Part shown: one piece after another, positions 1 through 8,015 of the stretch
Layout of the letters: every line of letters starts with the position of its first letter
How positions within the stretch are numbered: position 1 is the stretch's first letter
Assembly: GCA_022843625.1 (NCBI GenBank)
Contig: JALHNH010000032.1
Coordinates: 1-64,000 of the forward strand
Length of the DNA stretch: 64,000 nt
DNA from: Bryobacter sp.
GTDB taxonomy: Bacteria; Acidobacteriota; Terriglobia; Bryobacterales; Bryobacteraceae
Direction: 5' to 3'
Position numbers and translations under genes: made by a program
The notes under the pieces: model-generated
Seen by the model: the letters and a program-made list of their open reading frames with translations, nothing else
Database searches by the model: none
What the model was told of the DNA's origin: nothing

Positions 1-56
1 CGGAGGATGCGGCAGGCGATTGCGCCGCGGTTGGCGATGAGTACCTTACGAAACAT
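1..56 (-). CDS. Urea/guanidine carboxylase, N-terminal fragment (window edge)
   Basis: Read from the ATG at 56 on the minus strand, the first 18 codons give MFRKVLIANRGAIACRIL. This is the typical start of a biotin-carboxylase domain, as in urea amidolyase/urea carboxylase, acetyl-CoA and pyruvate carboxylases. Two DUF1989 urea-carboxylase-associated proteins lie directly upstream on the same strand, and the stop of the nearer one overlaps this start by 11 bases. That context favours urea carboxylase, whose relatives with DUF1989 partners are now known to carboxylate guanidine. Only the N-terminus is in the window, so the choice between urea and guanidine carboxylase, or another biotin-dependent carboxylase, is inference. 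Confidence 0.8.
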   Translation of the reverse strand, partial: MFRKVLIANRGAIACRIL

Positions 57-699
57 CAGCGCCCCATACCAGCAAACGAACGGGGGTTGGGTTGTATGCG
101 TTGCAAGGGTTGTTGAGCTGGGGGCAGTTGCTGATCACAACGGCCACGTCCATGCTGGCCTTCATCTCGACATACTTGCCGGCTTCAGAGATGCCGTCTT
201 CAAAGGTGAGCTTGCCGGCCGGGGTGACGGGCACGTTCATAAAGAAATTGACGTTGGAGGTCATGTCGCGCTTGGACACGCCCCAGGAAGCAAGCGCCAT
301 CGTGAAGGAGTTGCGGCAGCTATGCATGTAGCGCTTGTCGATTGCGTAGCGAACTTGATTCGATTCGGCAGCGCACGCGCCACCAAGAGTGTCATGACGG
401 CCGCAGGTGTCGGCAGTGATTACTACCAGTTCGTTGCCGAGGTTTGAGATCAAACGGGAACCGGTGGTGAGATAGATGCTGCCCTGAGCGTTGAGCGTGT
501 CGAGTGCGGAATAGCGCTCACTGAAATCGCGGGCGTTGTAGAAGAGGGTGTCGGCGGCCTGGTTGCCTTCAAGATCGACAATGCGGAAGGTTTGCCCCTT
601 CTTGACTTCGTGGATCCAGCCTTCGCCGGCAGGCAACACGGAATCATAGATTGCCGTGGCGGGATCGAGGTTGCTTTCGATGAGTACGCGATCGCTCAT
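46..699 (-). CDS. DUF1989 urea carboxylase-associated protein 1 (carboxyguanidine deiminase subunit-like)
   Basis: 217 residues, full length for DUF1989. Cys99, His102 and Cys109 in DTCGRHDTLGGACAAESN look like the metal-ligand cluster of the family. Paired DUF1989 proteins next to a urea carboxylase are the UAAP1/UAAP2 set. In characterised systems they form the CgdAB carboxyguanidine deiminase, acting between guanidine carboxylase and allophanate hydrolase to release nitrogen from guanidine. The start overlaps the stop of the upstream DUF1989 gene by one base (TAATG), and the stop overlaps the carboxylase start by 11 bases, so the three are almost certainly co-translated. Cytoplasmic; no signal peptide. 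Family assignment is firm; the guanidine substrate is inferred from context. Confidence 0.85.
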   Translation of the reverse strand: MSDRVLIESNLDPATAIYDSVLPAGEGWIHEVKKGQTFRIVDLEGNQAADTLFYNARDFSERYSALDTLNAQGSIYLTTGSRLISNLGNELVVITADTCGRHDTLGGACAAESNQVRYAIDKRYMHSCRNSFTMALASWGVSKRDMTSNVNFFMNVPVTPAGKLTFEDGISEAGKYVEMKASMDVAVVISNCPQLNNPCNAYNPTPVRLLVWGADVS

Positions 700-1415
700 T
701 AGAGGAAATACCTTTCGGAATTGATGAAGCCCCGGGTGTTCTCTGGACAGGAGTTGCGGCAGAGATCATCAGCCGCAGGAGGAGCTACGCGATGGAAGCG
801 CAGGTGCACGGGCCTGGGTTTGTAGACCGGGCTGGGGTCGAGCGGATGCGGGTTGGTATCGATGATGAGCAGGGTGTTCATCTCAGAGCGCAGTGTGACG
901 GAATCACCAGCCTTGGAATTGCCGGGGATGAATTTCATGCGCCCTTCGTCATCGACTTGCACCTTCGAAAAGAAGTTGATCTGCGCCTGAAGATCGCGAC
1001 GGTCCATGTTGAATTTGGCGAGTTCGCGCAGGAAGTTCTGGCGGGTGGAGGTGTACCAGTCGTTGCGGAATTCCTGATAGCTGTGTTCGCCGTACTTGGC
1101 CTTGACGCTTTCGTCGGTGGAGTGAGCACCGATGGGATCGTGCCAGCCGACAGTGTCGTCAATGATGGAACAAAGCACCCGGCCCATGTCGGAATAGATG
1201 CAATGACCCTTTGTGAGGTGAGCTGTGTGCTGGCCCTTCAGGGTGTCGGGCATGTTGTAGCGCTCGACCAGAAGTTCAAAATTGAAGAAGGTGATGGGGA
1301 CGTTCGCCCCGCCTTCCAAGTCAGTAATCTGCAACGCCGTGCCGCGCTTGAGAACATGCGCAAAGCTGGCGCCGCCACGCAACTCTTCTTCAAATAAGAG
1401 TGTATCGGGGGCCAT
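699..1415 (-). CDS. DUF1989 urea carboxylase-associated protein 2
   Basis: 238 residues, second member of the DUF1989 pair. It shares the fold signature (LEGGANVPITFFN near residues 33-45, matching LEGNQAADTLFYN in its partner). In the metal region it has GWHDPIGAH, keeping two histidines (92, 98) but lacking the partner's cysteines, which fits two non-equivalent subunits of a heteromeric deiminase. A strong ribosome site (AAAGGAGAG, 4-5 bases before ATG) precedes the start. First gene of the group with the downstream DUF1989 gene and carboxylase. A structured leader with a small ORF lies upstream (1470-1538). Confidence 0.85.
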   Translation of the reverse strand: MAPDTLLFEEELRGGASFAHVLKRGTALQITDLEGGANVPITFFNFELLVERYNMPDTLKGQHTAHLTKGHCIYSDMGRVLCSIIDDTVGWHDPIGAHSTDESVKAKYGEHSYQEFRNDWYTSTRQNFLRELAKFNMDRRDLQAQINFFSKVQVDDEGRMKFIPGNSKAGDSVTLRSEMNTLLIIDTNPHPLDPSPVYKPRPVHLRFHRVAPPAADDLCRNSCPENTRGFINSERYFL

Positions 1416-1469
1416 AAGGCTCTCCTTTCAAAAGGTCCAAATTGTCGTTGAAGAAATCGGCGGGGAAGA

Positions 1470-1523
1470 CTAAAAACGGATGGGGGGACCACAGCAAACG
1501 TCCATGGCCGTGATTCGCAGCAT
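1470..1523 (-). CDS. Candidate 17-codon leader peptide upstream of the DUF1989 operon
   Basis: Minus-strand ORF starting at ATG 1523 and ending in TAG at 1470, reading MLRITAMDVCCGPPIRF. A good ribosome site (AAGGTGAG) sits 10 bases before the start. The reading frame is open further upstream to an ATG at 1562 (30 codons), which has no clear ribosome site. The Cys-Cys-Gly-Pro-Pro run could stall ribosomes, and the ORF ends 54 bases before the first DUF1989 start, where translation-coupled leaders sit. I do not recognise the peptide, and a chance ORF is possible. Confidence 0.35.
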   Translation of the reverse strand: MLRITAMDVCCGPPIRF

Positions 1524-1538
1524 TACGCTGAGACTCAC
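1510..1538 (-). promoter_or_regulatory. Stem-loop holding the start of the candidate leader ORF
   Basis: On the minus strand, GTGAGTCTCAGC can pair with GCTGCGAATCAC around a 5-base loop (GTAAT): 10 pairs of 12 with two mismatches. The left arm overlaps the ribosome site and the loop holds part of the ATG of the 17-codon ORF, so the structure could control leader translation. It could equally be a DNA operator. The motifs of the guanidine-I, -II or -III riboswitches, which often precede these genes elsewhere, are not visible. Confidence 0.4.
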
Positions 1539-1594
1539 CTTGCGCTCATTGTTGCGGGCCATGGGCATTGCAGTAAAAATTTAGGGTCGCACAA

Positions 1595-2632
1595 CTAGTT
1601 GCCTGGCTGCAAGACAACTTTCATGAGGCCGGGTTCATTGGCGTAAAGACGTTCAAACCAGCTTGCACCGTCTTCGAGAGGAGCGAGTGCAGAGATGATC
1701 GGGTCTACCTTGATTGCGCCACGGTTGAGAAGATCGATGCACTGCGGGAATTCGCCAGAGCTGGCAGCAGAGCCCTGCAGGCGGATCTGACGGCTGACGA
1801 CAACCTGAAGCGGGATTTCGACCTTGGGCGTGATGTTGCCAACGAGGGTGACCATGCCGCCCTTCTTGACGCCCATGATGGCGGTCTCGATGGGCTTGCC
1901 GGCACCAACGACTTCGATAGCTACGTCGGCGCCACGGCCACCGGTAAGATCCTGCACGGCCTTTACGACGTCGACGTTTTTGGGATTGAGGCCTACGTCG
2001 GCACCGAGTTGCTTTGCGAGATCGAGCTTGGAATCTTCAAGATCGACGGCAATGATCTGGCCACAGCCAGCGAGGCGAAGCGTCTGGACTACCAGAAGGC
2101 CGATCATGCCCGAACCAACGACCAGGGCGGAGGAGCCAAGCTGCATCGGCGTCAGATTGACGGCATGCACGGCGATGGAGACGGCCTCGATCATCGCGGC
2201 GTAGTGGAAGGGGAAATCCTTGGGGAGCGAGTAGAGGATGTTTTGCGGGACAGCGACATATTCGGCAAAGGCACCATGGCGGCGGAATTCATTGCAGCTT
2301 ACGCCCAATACCTGACGGTTCTCGCAGAGGTTGATTTCGCCTCGCTGGCAGAAGTAGCAGCGGCCGCAGCTTACGGTGGAATCGAAGGTAACGCGGTCCC
2401 CAATGCCCCAACCCTTGACGGCTGAGCCGATTTCGGTGATCTCGCCCGATGCTTCGTGGCCCATCACAAGTGGCGGAATGCGGCGGCCGGTGCTGCCGTC
2501 GTAGCCGTGAATGTCGCTGCCGCAGATGCCGCAGGCTTTCACTTTAATGAGGACATCCTCGGGCCCGATGGTGGGCAGCGGCATGTCGGTGAGGGAGAGC
2601 TTTTTATATTCGGAAAGGAGAAGGGCTTTCAT
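1595..2632 (-). CDS. Zinc-dependent alcohol/polyol dehydrogenase (MDR family)
   Basis: 345 residues, standard medium-chain dehydrogenase length. The catalytic zinc site is visible as GICGSDIHGYDG and GHEASGEI near residues 35-65. The structural zinc loop is CGRCYFCQRGEINLC (about 88-103), and a Rossmann NAD(P) site follows (ALVVGSGMIGLL). It resembles sorbitol/threonine dehydrogenase and galactitol-phosphate dehydrogenase groups, oxidising a sugar alcohol or related alcohol with NAD(P). The substrate cannot be read from the sequence. It precedes the DUF1989 operon on the same strand, with the leader region in between; no pathway link is evident. Confidence 0.85.
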   Translation of the reverse strand: MKALLLSEYKKLSLTDMPLPTIGPEDVLIKVKACGICGSDIHGYDGSTGRRIPPLVMGHEASGEITEIGSAVKGWGIGDRVTFDSTVSCGRCYFCQRGEINLCENRQVLGVSCNEFRRHGAFAEYVAVPQNILYSLPKDFPFHYAAMIEAVSIAVHAVNLTPMQLGSSALVVGSGMIGLLVVQTLRLAGCGQIIAVDLEDSKLDLAKQLGADVGLNPKNVDVVKAVQDLTGGRGADVAIEVVGAGKPIETAIMGVKKGGMVTLVGNITPKVEIPLQVVVSRQIRLQGSAASSGEFPQCIDLLNRGAIKVDPIISALAPLEDGASWFERLYANEPGLMKVVLQPGN

Positions 2633-2684
2633 GTCTGTTTTCGGGTCCTGTAACTGATCGGAAGATCTGCGACTCTAACTAGTG

Positions 2685-3701
2685 ATGTACAAATCTTCAG
2701 ATTGGGCAATCGTCTTCTTTATCTTATTTGCTTTTGTGCCCGCGCTGCCGGGACAAACCGCAAGAATTATTCCTGCACCGCCGCTTCAATTGCCCGGTGT
2801 TGCCGATTCCAACAGCCCTTCGCATTGGGCCGATGGCAAGTTGGTGGTCTTCAATTCCGATGGTATGCCGATTCGGAGCGAAGGCGACAGTGTGGAGACG
2901 CTGGGGCGGACCAGAGCCGTGCGGTTCTACAGCTACGAACATGCGCCGCTCTGGATTGAGGCCACGCATCGCACAGAGGACGGTACTTTGTACGCCTGGT
3001 ATCACCATGAGGTCTTTCTGCACTGCGAGGGCAACCCCGTTTCCGCACCCGAGATCGGAGCCTTGAGGTCTGACGATAACGGCCTCACTTTTCATGATCT
3101 TGGCATCGTGTTGCGGGCCGCAGGCGAACCCGACTGCAGCACGCAGAATCGCTACTTTGCTGGAGGCAATGGTGATTTCAGCGCGATCGCAGATCCGGCC
3201 GGGGAATACATCTATTTCCTCTATTCGAATTACTCGGGAGAGACCTCGTCACAAGGAATTGCAACAGCCCGGATTCGAATTGAGAGTCTGGGGGAGCCGG
3301 TAGGACAGGTCTTCAAATACTATGCCGGGACATGGGAAGAGCCGGGCCTGGGAGGATATGAAACCCCGATCTTTGGTGCCGCGAGCAGCTGGGCATCTGA
3401 GAGCGCCGATGCATTCTGGGGGCCTAGTGTGCACTGGAATACGAGTCTTGGCCAGTATGTGATGGTGATGAATCGCACTTGTTGCTCGACGGATTGGCCA
3501 CAGGAAGGGATCTACGTCAGCTTTGGCGGAGATTTGTCGATGCCGGAATCCTGGCAGCCGCCAGTCAAGATTTTAGATGGGGGTGGCTGGTATCCGATGG
3601 TGATGGGGATCGGAGAGGGCGGGACGGATAAGTTGGCTGGGAAGACTGCTCGCTTTTTTATGGGAAGCGATAGCAACTGGCTGATTGAGTTTGAGCCTTA
3701 G
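2685..3701 (+). CDS. Secreted beta-propeller-like protein, function unknown
   Basis: 338 residues from ATG 2685 (a GTG one codon earlier is also in frame). The N-terminus is a signal peptide: hydrophobic WAIVFFILFAFVPA, then ALPGQ with cleavage near residue 24. The mature part has repeated aromatic Asp/Gly-rich segments such as SDDNGLTFHDLG and a Trp-rich stretch, typical of five-bladed propeller glycosidase folds and sialidase-like repeats. I cannot assign a family or identify catalytic residues. The stop lies 4 bases from the 3' end of the convergent tRNA-Ser gene. Confidence 0.7.
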   Translation: MYKSSDWAIVFFILFAFVPALPGQTARIIPAPPLQLPGVADSNSPSHWADGKLVVFNSDGMPIRSEGDSVETLGRTRAVRFYSYEHAPLWIEATHRTEDGTLYAWYHHEVFLHCEGNPVSAPEIGALRSDDNGLTFHDLGIVLRAAGEPDCSTQNRYFAGGNGDFSAIADPAGEYIYFLYSNYSGETSSQGIATARIRIESLGEPVGQVFKYYAGTWEEPGLGGYETPIFGAASSWASESADAFWGPSVHWNTSLGQYVMVMNRTCCSTDWPQEGIYVSFGGDLSMPESWQPPVKILDGGGWYPMVMGIGEGGTDKLAGKTARFFMGSDSNWLIEFEP

Positions 3702-3705
3702 GAGG

Positions 3706-3795
3706 TGGCGGAGGGAGTGAGATTCGAACTCACGGTAGAGTTTCCCCTACGACGGTTTTCAAGACCGGTGCCTTAAACCGCTCGGCCATCCCTCC
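3706..3795 (-). tRNA. tRNA-Ser (anticodon TGA)
   Basis: Minus-strand cloverleaf with a long variable arm, as in serine tRNAs. The acceptor arm is GGAGGGA paired with TCCCTCC, followed by G and an encoded CCA. The D-arm contains GGCCGAGCGG, the anticodon loop is CTTGAAA with TGA as anticodon, the variable arm is GTAGGG...CTCTAC, and the T-arm is GTGAGTTCGAATCTCAC. It reads UCA and probably other UCN codons. A GATAAT box lies just upstream (minus strand, inside the end of the oxidoreductase gene), with a TGGACA only 14 bases before it, so its promoter is uncertain. Confidence 0.97.
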
Positions 3796-3808
3796 ACTAC
3801 CCAAATTA

Positions 3809-4888
3809 TCAGACTTTCACCGGGTGTCCAGTGCGAGAGCTGGTTTCTGCCGCCTGAATCGCATCACTGACGTGAAAAATTTCGTCTTGCGTCAGCGTCG
3901 CGGGCTTGTTGTTGTAGATCGATTCGAGGAAGTCGATAAAAATCTGGCCGTCTGGAGGCAGGGTTTCCATGCGCCGGGGCTTGCCCGATTCCGACAGAAT
4001 CGTGACGCCGGTGGCAGCCGTGTACTCGACGATTCCTTTGGTGCCAGCAATGCGCAGGCGGTCGTCCTCATGGGTGGGCGCGCTGTCGGGGCGCAGGTAA
4101 TCCATACGCATCTCAGCAACACCACCGTTGGCCAGACGGAAGACGGCACCGACGACGTTTTCGCGATCGCCGAGACTTGGGTCTTTCACATTGGCCTGCC
4201 AGCAGAAGGCTTCCGTGAATTTCTGCCCGCTGGTGAAATAGAAGAGATCGATCAGGTGCGGGCCGATCCAGAGCATCGTGCTTCCGTAGGACGCGCGTTT
4301 GTTCTTCCATGAACTGCTGGCGCCACGTTTGTAGGATTTCTGCCCGCCAAGCAAGAGCACTTCGCCGATCTCACCGGAATCGACAACCTGTTTGAGAGCG
4401 CGGAAGGGCGCATCGTAGCGCAACGGCACCAACATGCAAAGACGACCTCTGGAGTCTCTGGCGATCCGCTTGATCTTCTGCAGATCGGTGCGGGTAATGG
4501 CCAGAGGCTTCTCTGCGATGCAGTGGATACCCCTCTGGAGCGTCAAAAGGACCGCTTTAGCGCGAGCCCCGTCGTCGTTAACCACGGCAACGACGTCAGG
4601 CTTGATCTCGTCGAGCATCCTTTCCTGGTCGAGAAAAGGCTTGGCTTTTTCGAGCCCCTTCTTTTTGACCAGCGAGGCCAGTGCCGCATCGGTGTAATCG
4701 CAACAGGCGACAATCTCGACATCAGGAAGCTGCGGAAGAGGATCGAGGATTTCGGCCAGGTGGCCATCCTGCCCAATCACCGCAACGCGAACCTTGCGCG
4801 GCAAGGCAACTGGTGCGGCAAAAGCCGCCGTCGAGATGGCAGAGGCGAACCACTGCCGCCGGCTCCAATTTCTGGCTAAGTCATTCAT
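3809..4888 (-). CDS. Gfo/Idh/MocA-family oxidoreductase, Tat-exported
   Basis: About 359 residues from the ATG at 4888; in-frame ATGs at 4897 and 4912 would extend it by 3 or 8 codons. The N-terminus has a twin-arginine signal (WSRRQWFASAISTAAFAA), so it is probably exported folded. It is followed by a Rossmann NAD(P) domain (RVAVIGQDGHLAEIL; ACCDYTDAALA) and the family motif EKPLAIT, whose lysine is catalytic in relatives. The C-terminal sheet domain follows (LWIGPHLIDLFYF). Family members oxidise or reduce sugars or act as lyases; the substrate is unknown. The gene ends 13 bases from the tRNA-Ser. Confidence 0.85.
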   Translation of the reverse strand: MNDLARNWSRRQWFASAISTAAFAAPVALPRKVRVAVIGQDGHLAEILDPLPQLPDVEIVACCDYTDAALASLVKKKGLEKAKPFLDQERMLDEIKPDVVAVVNDDGARAKAVLLTLQRGIHCIAEKPLAITRTDLQKIKRIARDSRGRLCMLVPLRYDAPFRALKQVVDSGEIGEVLLLGGQKSYKRGASSSWKNKRASYGSTMLWIGPHLIDLFYFTSGQKFTEAFCWQANVKDPSLGDRENVVGAVFRLANGGVAEMRMDYLRPDSAPTHEDDRLRIAGTKGIVEYTAATGVTILSESGKPRRMETLPPDGQIFIDFLESIYNNKPATLTQDEIFHVSDAIQAAETSSRTGHPVKV

Positions 4889-4923
4889 CTGCCCCATTAT
4901 CACGCGATACACTTAGTATTTTC

Positions 4924-5496
4924 ATGAATACCCGCCGACTCATTTGTACGCTGCTGGGAATGTGGATTGGGGCCAGTCTGTTTATGGCAGCAGTCGCCGC
5001 CTTCAGCTTTCGCCTTGTCAATGAACTGCTGCTGAATCCGGCAGCAGAGCTGGCCCCTTACCTGAAGGTGCTGGGGGCGGAGAAAATGCGGGTACTGGCA
5101 CGCTATCAGGCAGCGGAATTCAACCGGGCCCTCTTTGATGGCTGGGGACTGGTACAGATCCTGCTTGGGCTACTAATCTTCGGAATCCTGCTCTTCGGAA
5201 CCAAAGAAGGCAAGCTGATTCTGAGCCTGTCGCTCTTCATGGTTCTGCTGTCTACCGGGATGCACTTACTGGTGACGCCTTCGATCATCGGCTATGGGCG
5301 GAGCCTCGACTTCGTTGGACCAGATAAGGAACCGGAGCTCAGAAATCGCGTGAAGGCCTTCCACAATGCTTACTCGACTCTTGAGGGCGTCAAGATCGTG
5401 TGCGGCCTCAGTTTGCTGGTGATTTTTTTTCGTGAAACAAGAAAGCGCAATGGCTGGGATGGGGACAGCAGGTACGATGGCCCCGAGCCGGCCTAG
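4924..5496 (+). CDS. Small multi-pass membrane protein, hypothetical
   Basis: 190 residues from ATG 4924. The frame is open further upstream, but that part is antisense to the oxidoreductase, and ATG 4924 begins a natural membrane N-terminus (MNTRRLICTLLGMWIGASLF). Four hydrophobic segments are visible, near residues 5-27, 65-85, 90-110 and 150-170, with a loop containing LLNPAAELAPYLKVLGAEKM and a conserved-looking RNRVKAFHNAYSTLEGVK before the last helix. It resembles small DUF4149-like integral membrane proteins, but I cannot name it. Its TAG stop shares CTAG with the stop of the convergent aldolase gene. Confidence 0.7.
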   Translation: MNTRRLICTLLGMWIGASLFMAAVAAFSFRLVNELLLNPAAELAPYLKVLGAEKMRVLARYQAAEFNRALFDGWGLVQILLGLLIFGILLFGTKEGKLILSLSLFMVLLSTGMHLLVTPSIIGYGRSLDFVGPDKEPELRNRVKAFHNAYSTLEGVKIVCGLSLLVIFFRETRKRNGWDGDSRYDGPEPA

Positions 5497-6281
5497 TCGG
5501 TCAGAACGCCGCGCGTACGCAACACTTCATCCAGCATTCCCATGAGTTCCTGGCGAGTGATTTCAAAGCGCTCTTCGCGTTTCATGGCAATCATGTCCTC
5601 AGCGGCAATCGGAGCTTCAGGCTGCGCGCCCTCGGGAAACTGGATGCCGTAGCGGGAGCGGGCAGCCATCAGGCGGTCCACTTCACGGCGGGGCAGCAAT
5701 CGCGGGCCACCCAGCATTTCGGCTACCAGCGAAATACGGGAAAGATGTTCGACGGTCTCCAACCGGAAGAATGCCTTCTCGAGAGATTCCCCGTAACAAA
5801 CGACTCCGTGGTTGGCCATGAGCAAAGCATCGTGGTTGGGAATGTAGGGTTCCAGTTGACGGCTTAGCTCAGGAGTACCGGGCAAACCGTAATCTGCCAA
5901 AGGTACGGTGCCGAGGGTGACTACGGCTTCAGGCAGTATCGCCAGATTCAGTGCCCTGCCCGCGACAGCGAAGCCAGTGGAAACAGGAGGATGGGCGTGG
6001 ACTACGGCATTCACGTCCTGCCGAAGCTTATATACCGTGCAATGCATCTGGATCTCGGTGGTACAGGCACGCTCGCCTTCGAGCTTGCGGCCTTCGAGAT
6101 CCACGATCAGCATGTCTTCAGAACGCATCATGCCTTTGCTCACGCCCGTAGGGGTGCAAAGAATACGCTCCGCGTCCAGGCGGACGCTGATGTTCCCGTC
6201 ATTGGCTGCAACCCAGCCCTTCTGGTACATCAACTTGCCCACTTCGACAATGGAGTCTGCGATCTGTTTTGTCGACAACAT
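5493..6281 (-). CDS. Class II aldolase/adducin family protein
   Basis: 262 residues from ATG 6281 (MLSTKQIADSIVEVG); an upstream in-frame start at 6302 would add 7 residues and looks less natural. Zinc ligands of the family are visible in VVHAHPP (about 88-94) and MANHGVVCYGESLEKAF (about 150-166), and the nucleotide/phosphate-binding part shows NDGNISVRL near residue 30. Relatives cleave L-fuculose- or L-rhamnulose-phosphate, or epimerise ribulose-5-phosphate. The protein is longer than FucA (about 215), with an extra C-terminal tail. The start is set back from the neighbouring minus-strand oxygenase by 53 bases. Confidence 0.85.
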   Translation of the reverse strand: MLSTKQIADSIVEVGKLMYQKGWVAANDGNISVRLDAERILCTPTGVSKGMMRSEDMLIVDLEGRKLEGERACTTEIQMHCTVYKLRQDVNAVVHAHPPVSTGFAVAGRALNLAILPEAVVTLGTVPLADYGLPGTPELSRQLEPYIPNHDALLMANHGVVCYGESLEKAFFRLETVEHLSRISLVAEMLGGPRLLPRREVDRLMAARSRYGIQFPEGAQPEAPIAAEDMIAMKREERFEITRQELMGMLDEVLRTRGVLTD

Positions 6282-6334
6282 GAAAACTCTTAATTTACAC
6301 AATTGTGAGCCCCGATGGGGATTGCCCTTGTGCG

Positions 6335-7153
6335 TTAGTCCTTTTTGTAGACGTGCCTGTTCTTGAAAATCGATTCGCCGAGCGTTTCTTTTACCGCTTG
6401 CCGCAAGGCATTGTCGCCCAGCATCAGGAGGTCTTTAAACTTCTGTTCCGGCCGTCCGCGGAAGCTTGTCACATGATAATCCTTCTGGCCATCGACAGGA
6501 TCAAGAGTGAAAAAATAGTTTGAGACACAGCGCCGGGTACCGTTGTGACGGACCGGGCTGACACTGTGCCAGGAAGTTTTGTCTGTTTGCATTACGGCCA
6601 GGCGATTGAAGCGGCTCTCAATCGTTCTTGGCTGGCCTTTGGGGCCGCTGTCCCACAATTCGAGATTGCCGCCGTAATCCAGCTGCCAGCCGGGGGCGGC
6701 GTAGTAGAGGAGATTGAGCGCACGGTAGCGCTTGCGCTCAAAATCGTGGGAGTTGTCCAGGTGCGGATTGAGAAAGTGCCCTTGCACCATGGCGCTGATG
6801 CCTCCGGCATAGAGGTGTTCGTCGGGAATAAGCCCCTCAATCCGGCAGATCTGACTTACGATCTCCACTACTCTTGGATCCTGAAAGGCAAAAATCGTTT
6901 CTTCAAGGATGCCCGCGTATTCGTTCATCTGAACGCCGACATATTTGAGTTCGCCGAGATGGCTCTTGAGCACCATTTTCTCGAGAGGAGGAAAGCTGTT
7001 GGCAATGGCAGATGCAAGTTCTGCGGGCAGAAGATCGTCCACCACAAAGCTTTTGACGGCACGTGGAAGGTGAAATTCCAAAGAAACCCTGGGCGCGGCC
7101 ACGTGCAGACGCTCAAGAATCATTTCAGCAATTTGACTGCGATTCCAACTCAT
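6335..7153 (-). CDS. 2-oxoglutarate/Fe(II)-dependent oxygenase
   Basis: 272 residues. A double-stranded beta-helix oxygenase with the iron triad visible: H and D of PHLDNS (about residue 130) and the distal H of SWHSVSPV (about 196), followed by the Arg of TRRCVSN, which binds 2-oxoglutarate. GGNLELWD between them is typical of prolyl-hydroxylase-type (Tpa1/P4Hc) enzymes. It probably hydroxylates a protein or small molecule, using O2 and 2-oxoglutarate with loss of CO2. No signal peptide. It starts 28 bases from the divergent rhomboid gene. Confidence 0.85.
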   Translation of the reverse strand: MSWNRSQIAEMILERLHVAAPRVSLEFHLPRAVKSFVVDDLLPAELASAIANSFPPLEKMVLKSHLGELKYVGVQMNEYAGILEETIFAFQDPRVVEIVSQICRIEGLIPDEHLYAGGISAMVQGHFLNPHLDNSHDFERKRYRALNLLYYAAPGWQLDYGGNLELWDSGPKGQPRTIESRFNRLAVMQTDKTSWHSVSPVRHNGTRRCVSNYFFTLDPVDGQKDYHVTSFRGRPEQKFKDLLMLGDNALRQAVKETLGESIFKNRHVYKKD

Positions 7154-7181
7154 ACCAATCCCCCCACTTTACAATCAAATA

Positions 7182-8015
7182 GTGGAGTCCAGACCAATTT
7201 GCCCGAACTGCCGGGCGTTCATCAGCCGTGCCGACCGCGTTTGTCCCTATTGCGAGTTCGAGTTGGCGCCTGCGCCAAAGACCAATCTTGATGCAGCGAG
7301 GAAGCTGGGCAGCCTGTTGCCGGAGAACGGACAACTGATCGTTTACATCCTTGCTGTGAATGGGTTTCTATATCTGGCGATGGCACTGTTCAACCAGCAG
7401 AACACCCGTGGCGGCGATTTTTTCGATCTCAGCGGCAGCACGCTGTTCCTGTTTGGAGCTAAAGAGCCCAGCTACATTTTCCATGGTGAGTGGTGGAGGC
7501 TGATTACTGCCGGTTTTCTCCATGCCAGCGTGATCCATATTGCGATGAATTCCTGGGGCCTTTACGATCTTGGGGCGCAGGCCGATGAAGCCTATGGCCC
7601 GGGACGGCTGCTTGTGATCTACGTCGGGAGTTCGATCACCGGATTTCTTGCTTCCAGCATCTTTGCTCCTTCGCTTAGCGTGGGCGCTTCGGCAGGAATC
7701 TTTGGCTTGATTGGGGCGATGATCGCATTCGGCATGAATCAGCGATCCAGTTTCGGCAGCTATGTGAAGTCGGCATACACGCGGACGGCCGTGTGGGCCC
7801 TGCTGATCAGCTTCCTGATTCCCTACACAGACAATTGGGCGCACATCGGCGGGCTTGCTGGAGGATTTGGTATCGCATACCTGGCGGGCCATCCTAATCT
7901 GTCCCACCCCCGGCATGAGCGCTACTGGAACATTGCCGGACTCGGCGTTGCGGGCTTCGTCGTGATCTGCTTTGTCGTACAGTTCTTCTCGACTATCAAG
8001 TATTTGCAGAGCTAG
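7182..8015 (+). CDS. Rhomboid intramembrane serine protease with zinc-ribbon N-terminus
   Basis: 277 residues from a GTG start. The first 30 residues carry a double Cys knuckle (CPNC...CPYC), probably a zinc ribbon facing the cytoplasm. The rhomboid core follows with six or seven membrane helices. HIAMNSWGLYDLG carries the oxyanion-side H/N, GASAGIFGLIG contains the catalytic serine, and WAHIGGLAGGFG contains the catalytic histidine. A last helix runs near 245-270. The catalytic dyad is intact, so this should be an active intramembrane protease; the substrate is unknown. Stop-codon overlap (CTAG) with the convergent methyltransferase. Confidence 0.93.
   Translation: MESRPICPNCRAFISRADRVCPYCEFELAPAPKTNLDAARKLGSLLPENGQLIVYILAVNGFLYLAMALFNQQNTRGGDFFDLSGSTLFLFGAKEPSYIFHGEWWRLITAGFLHASVIHIAMNSWGLYDLGAQADEAYGPGRLLVIYVGSSITGFLASSIFAPSLSVGASAGIFGLIGAMIAFGMNQRSSFGSYVKSAYTRTAVWALLISFLIPYTDNWAHIGGLAGGFGIAYLAGHPNLSHPRHERYWNIAGLGVAGFVVICFVVQFFSTIKYLQS

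Noticed and set aside
1416..1594. A guanidine riboswitch (ykkC, mini-ykkC or ykkC-III) upstream of the DUF1989 genes
   Set aside because: The conserved motifs of these RNAs (for example paired ACGR loops of mini-ykkC) are not visible; only a simple stem-loop with a small ORF is present.
3706..3795. tRNA-Ser as an integration site of a mobile element
   Set aside because: No integrase, direct repeat of the tRNA end or change in gene style on either side.
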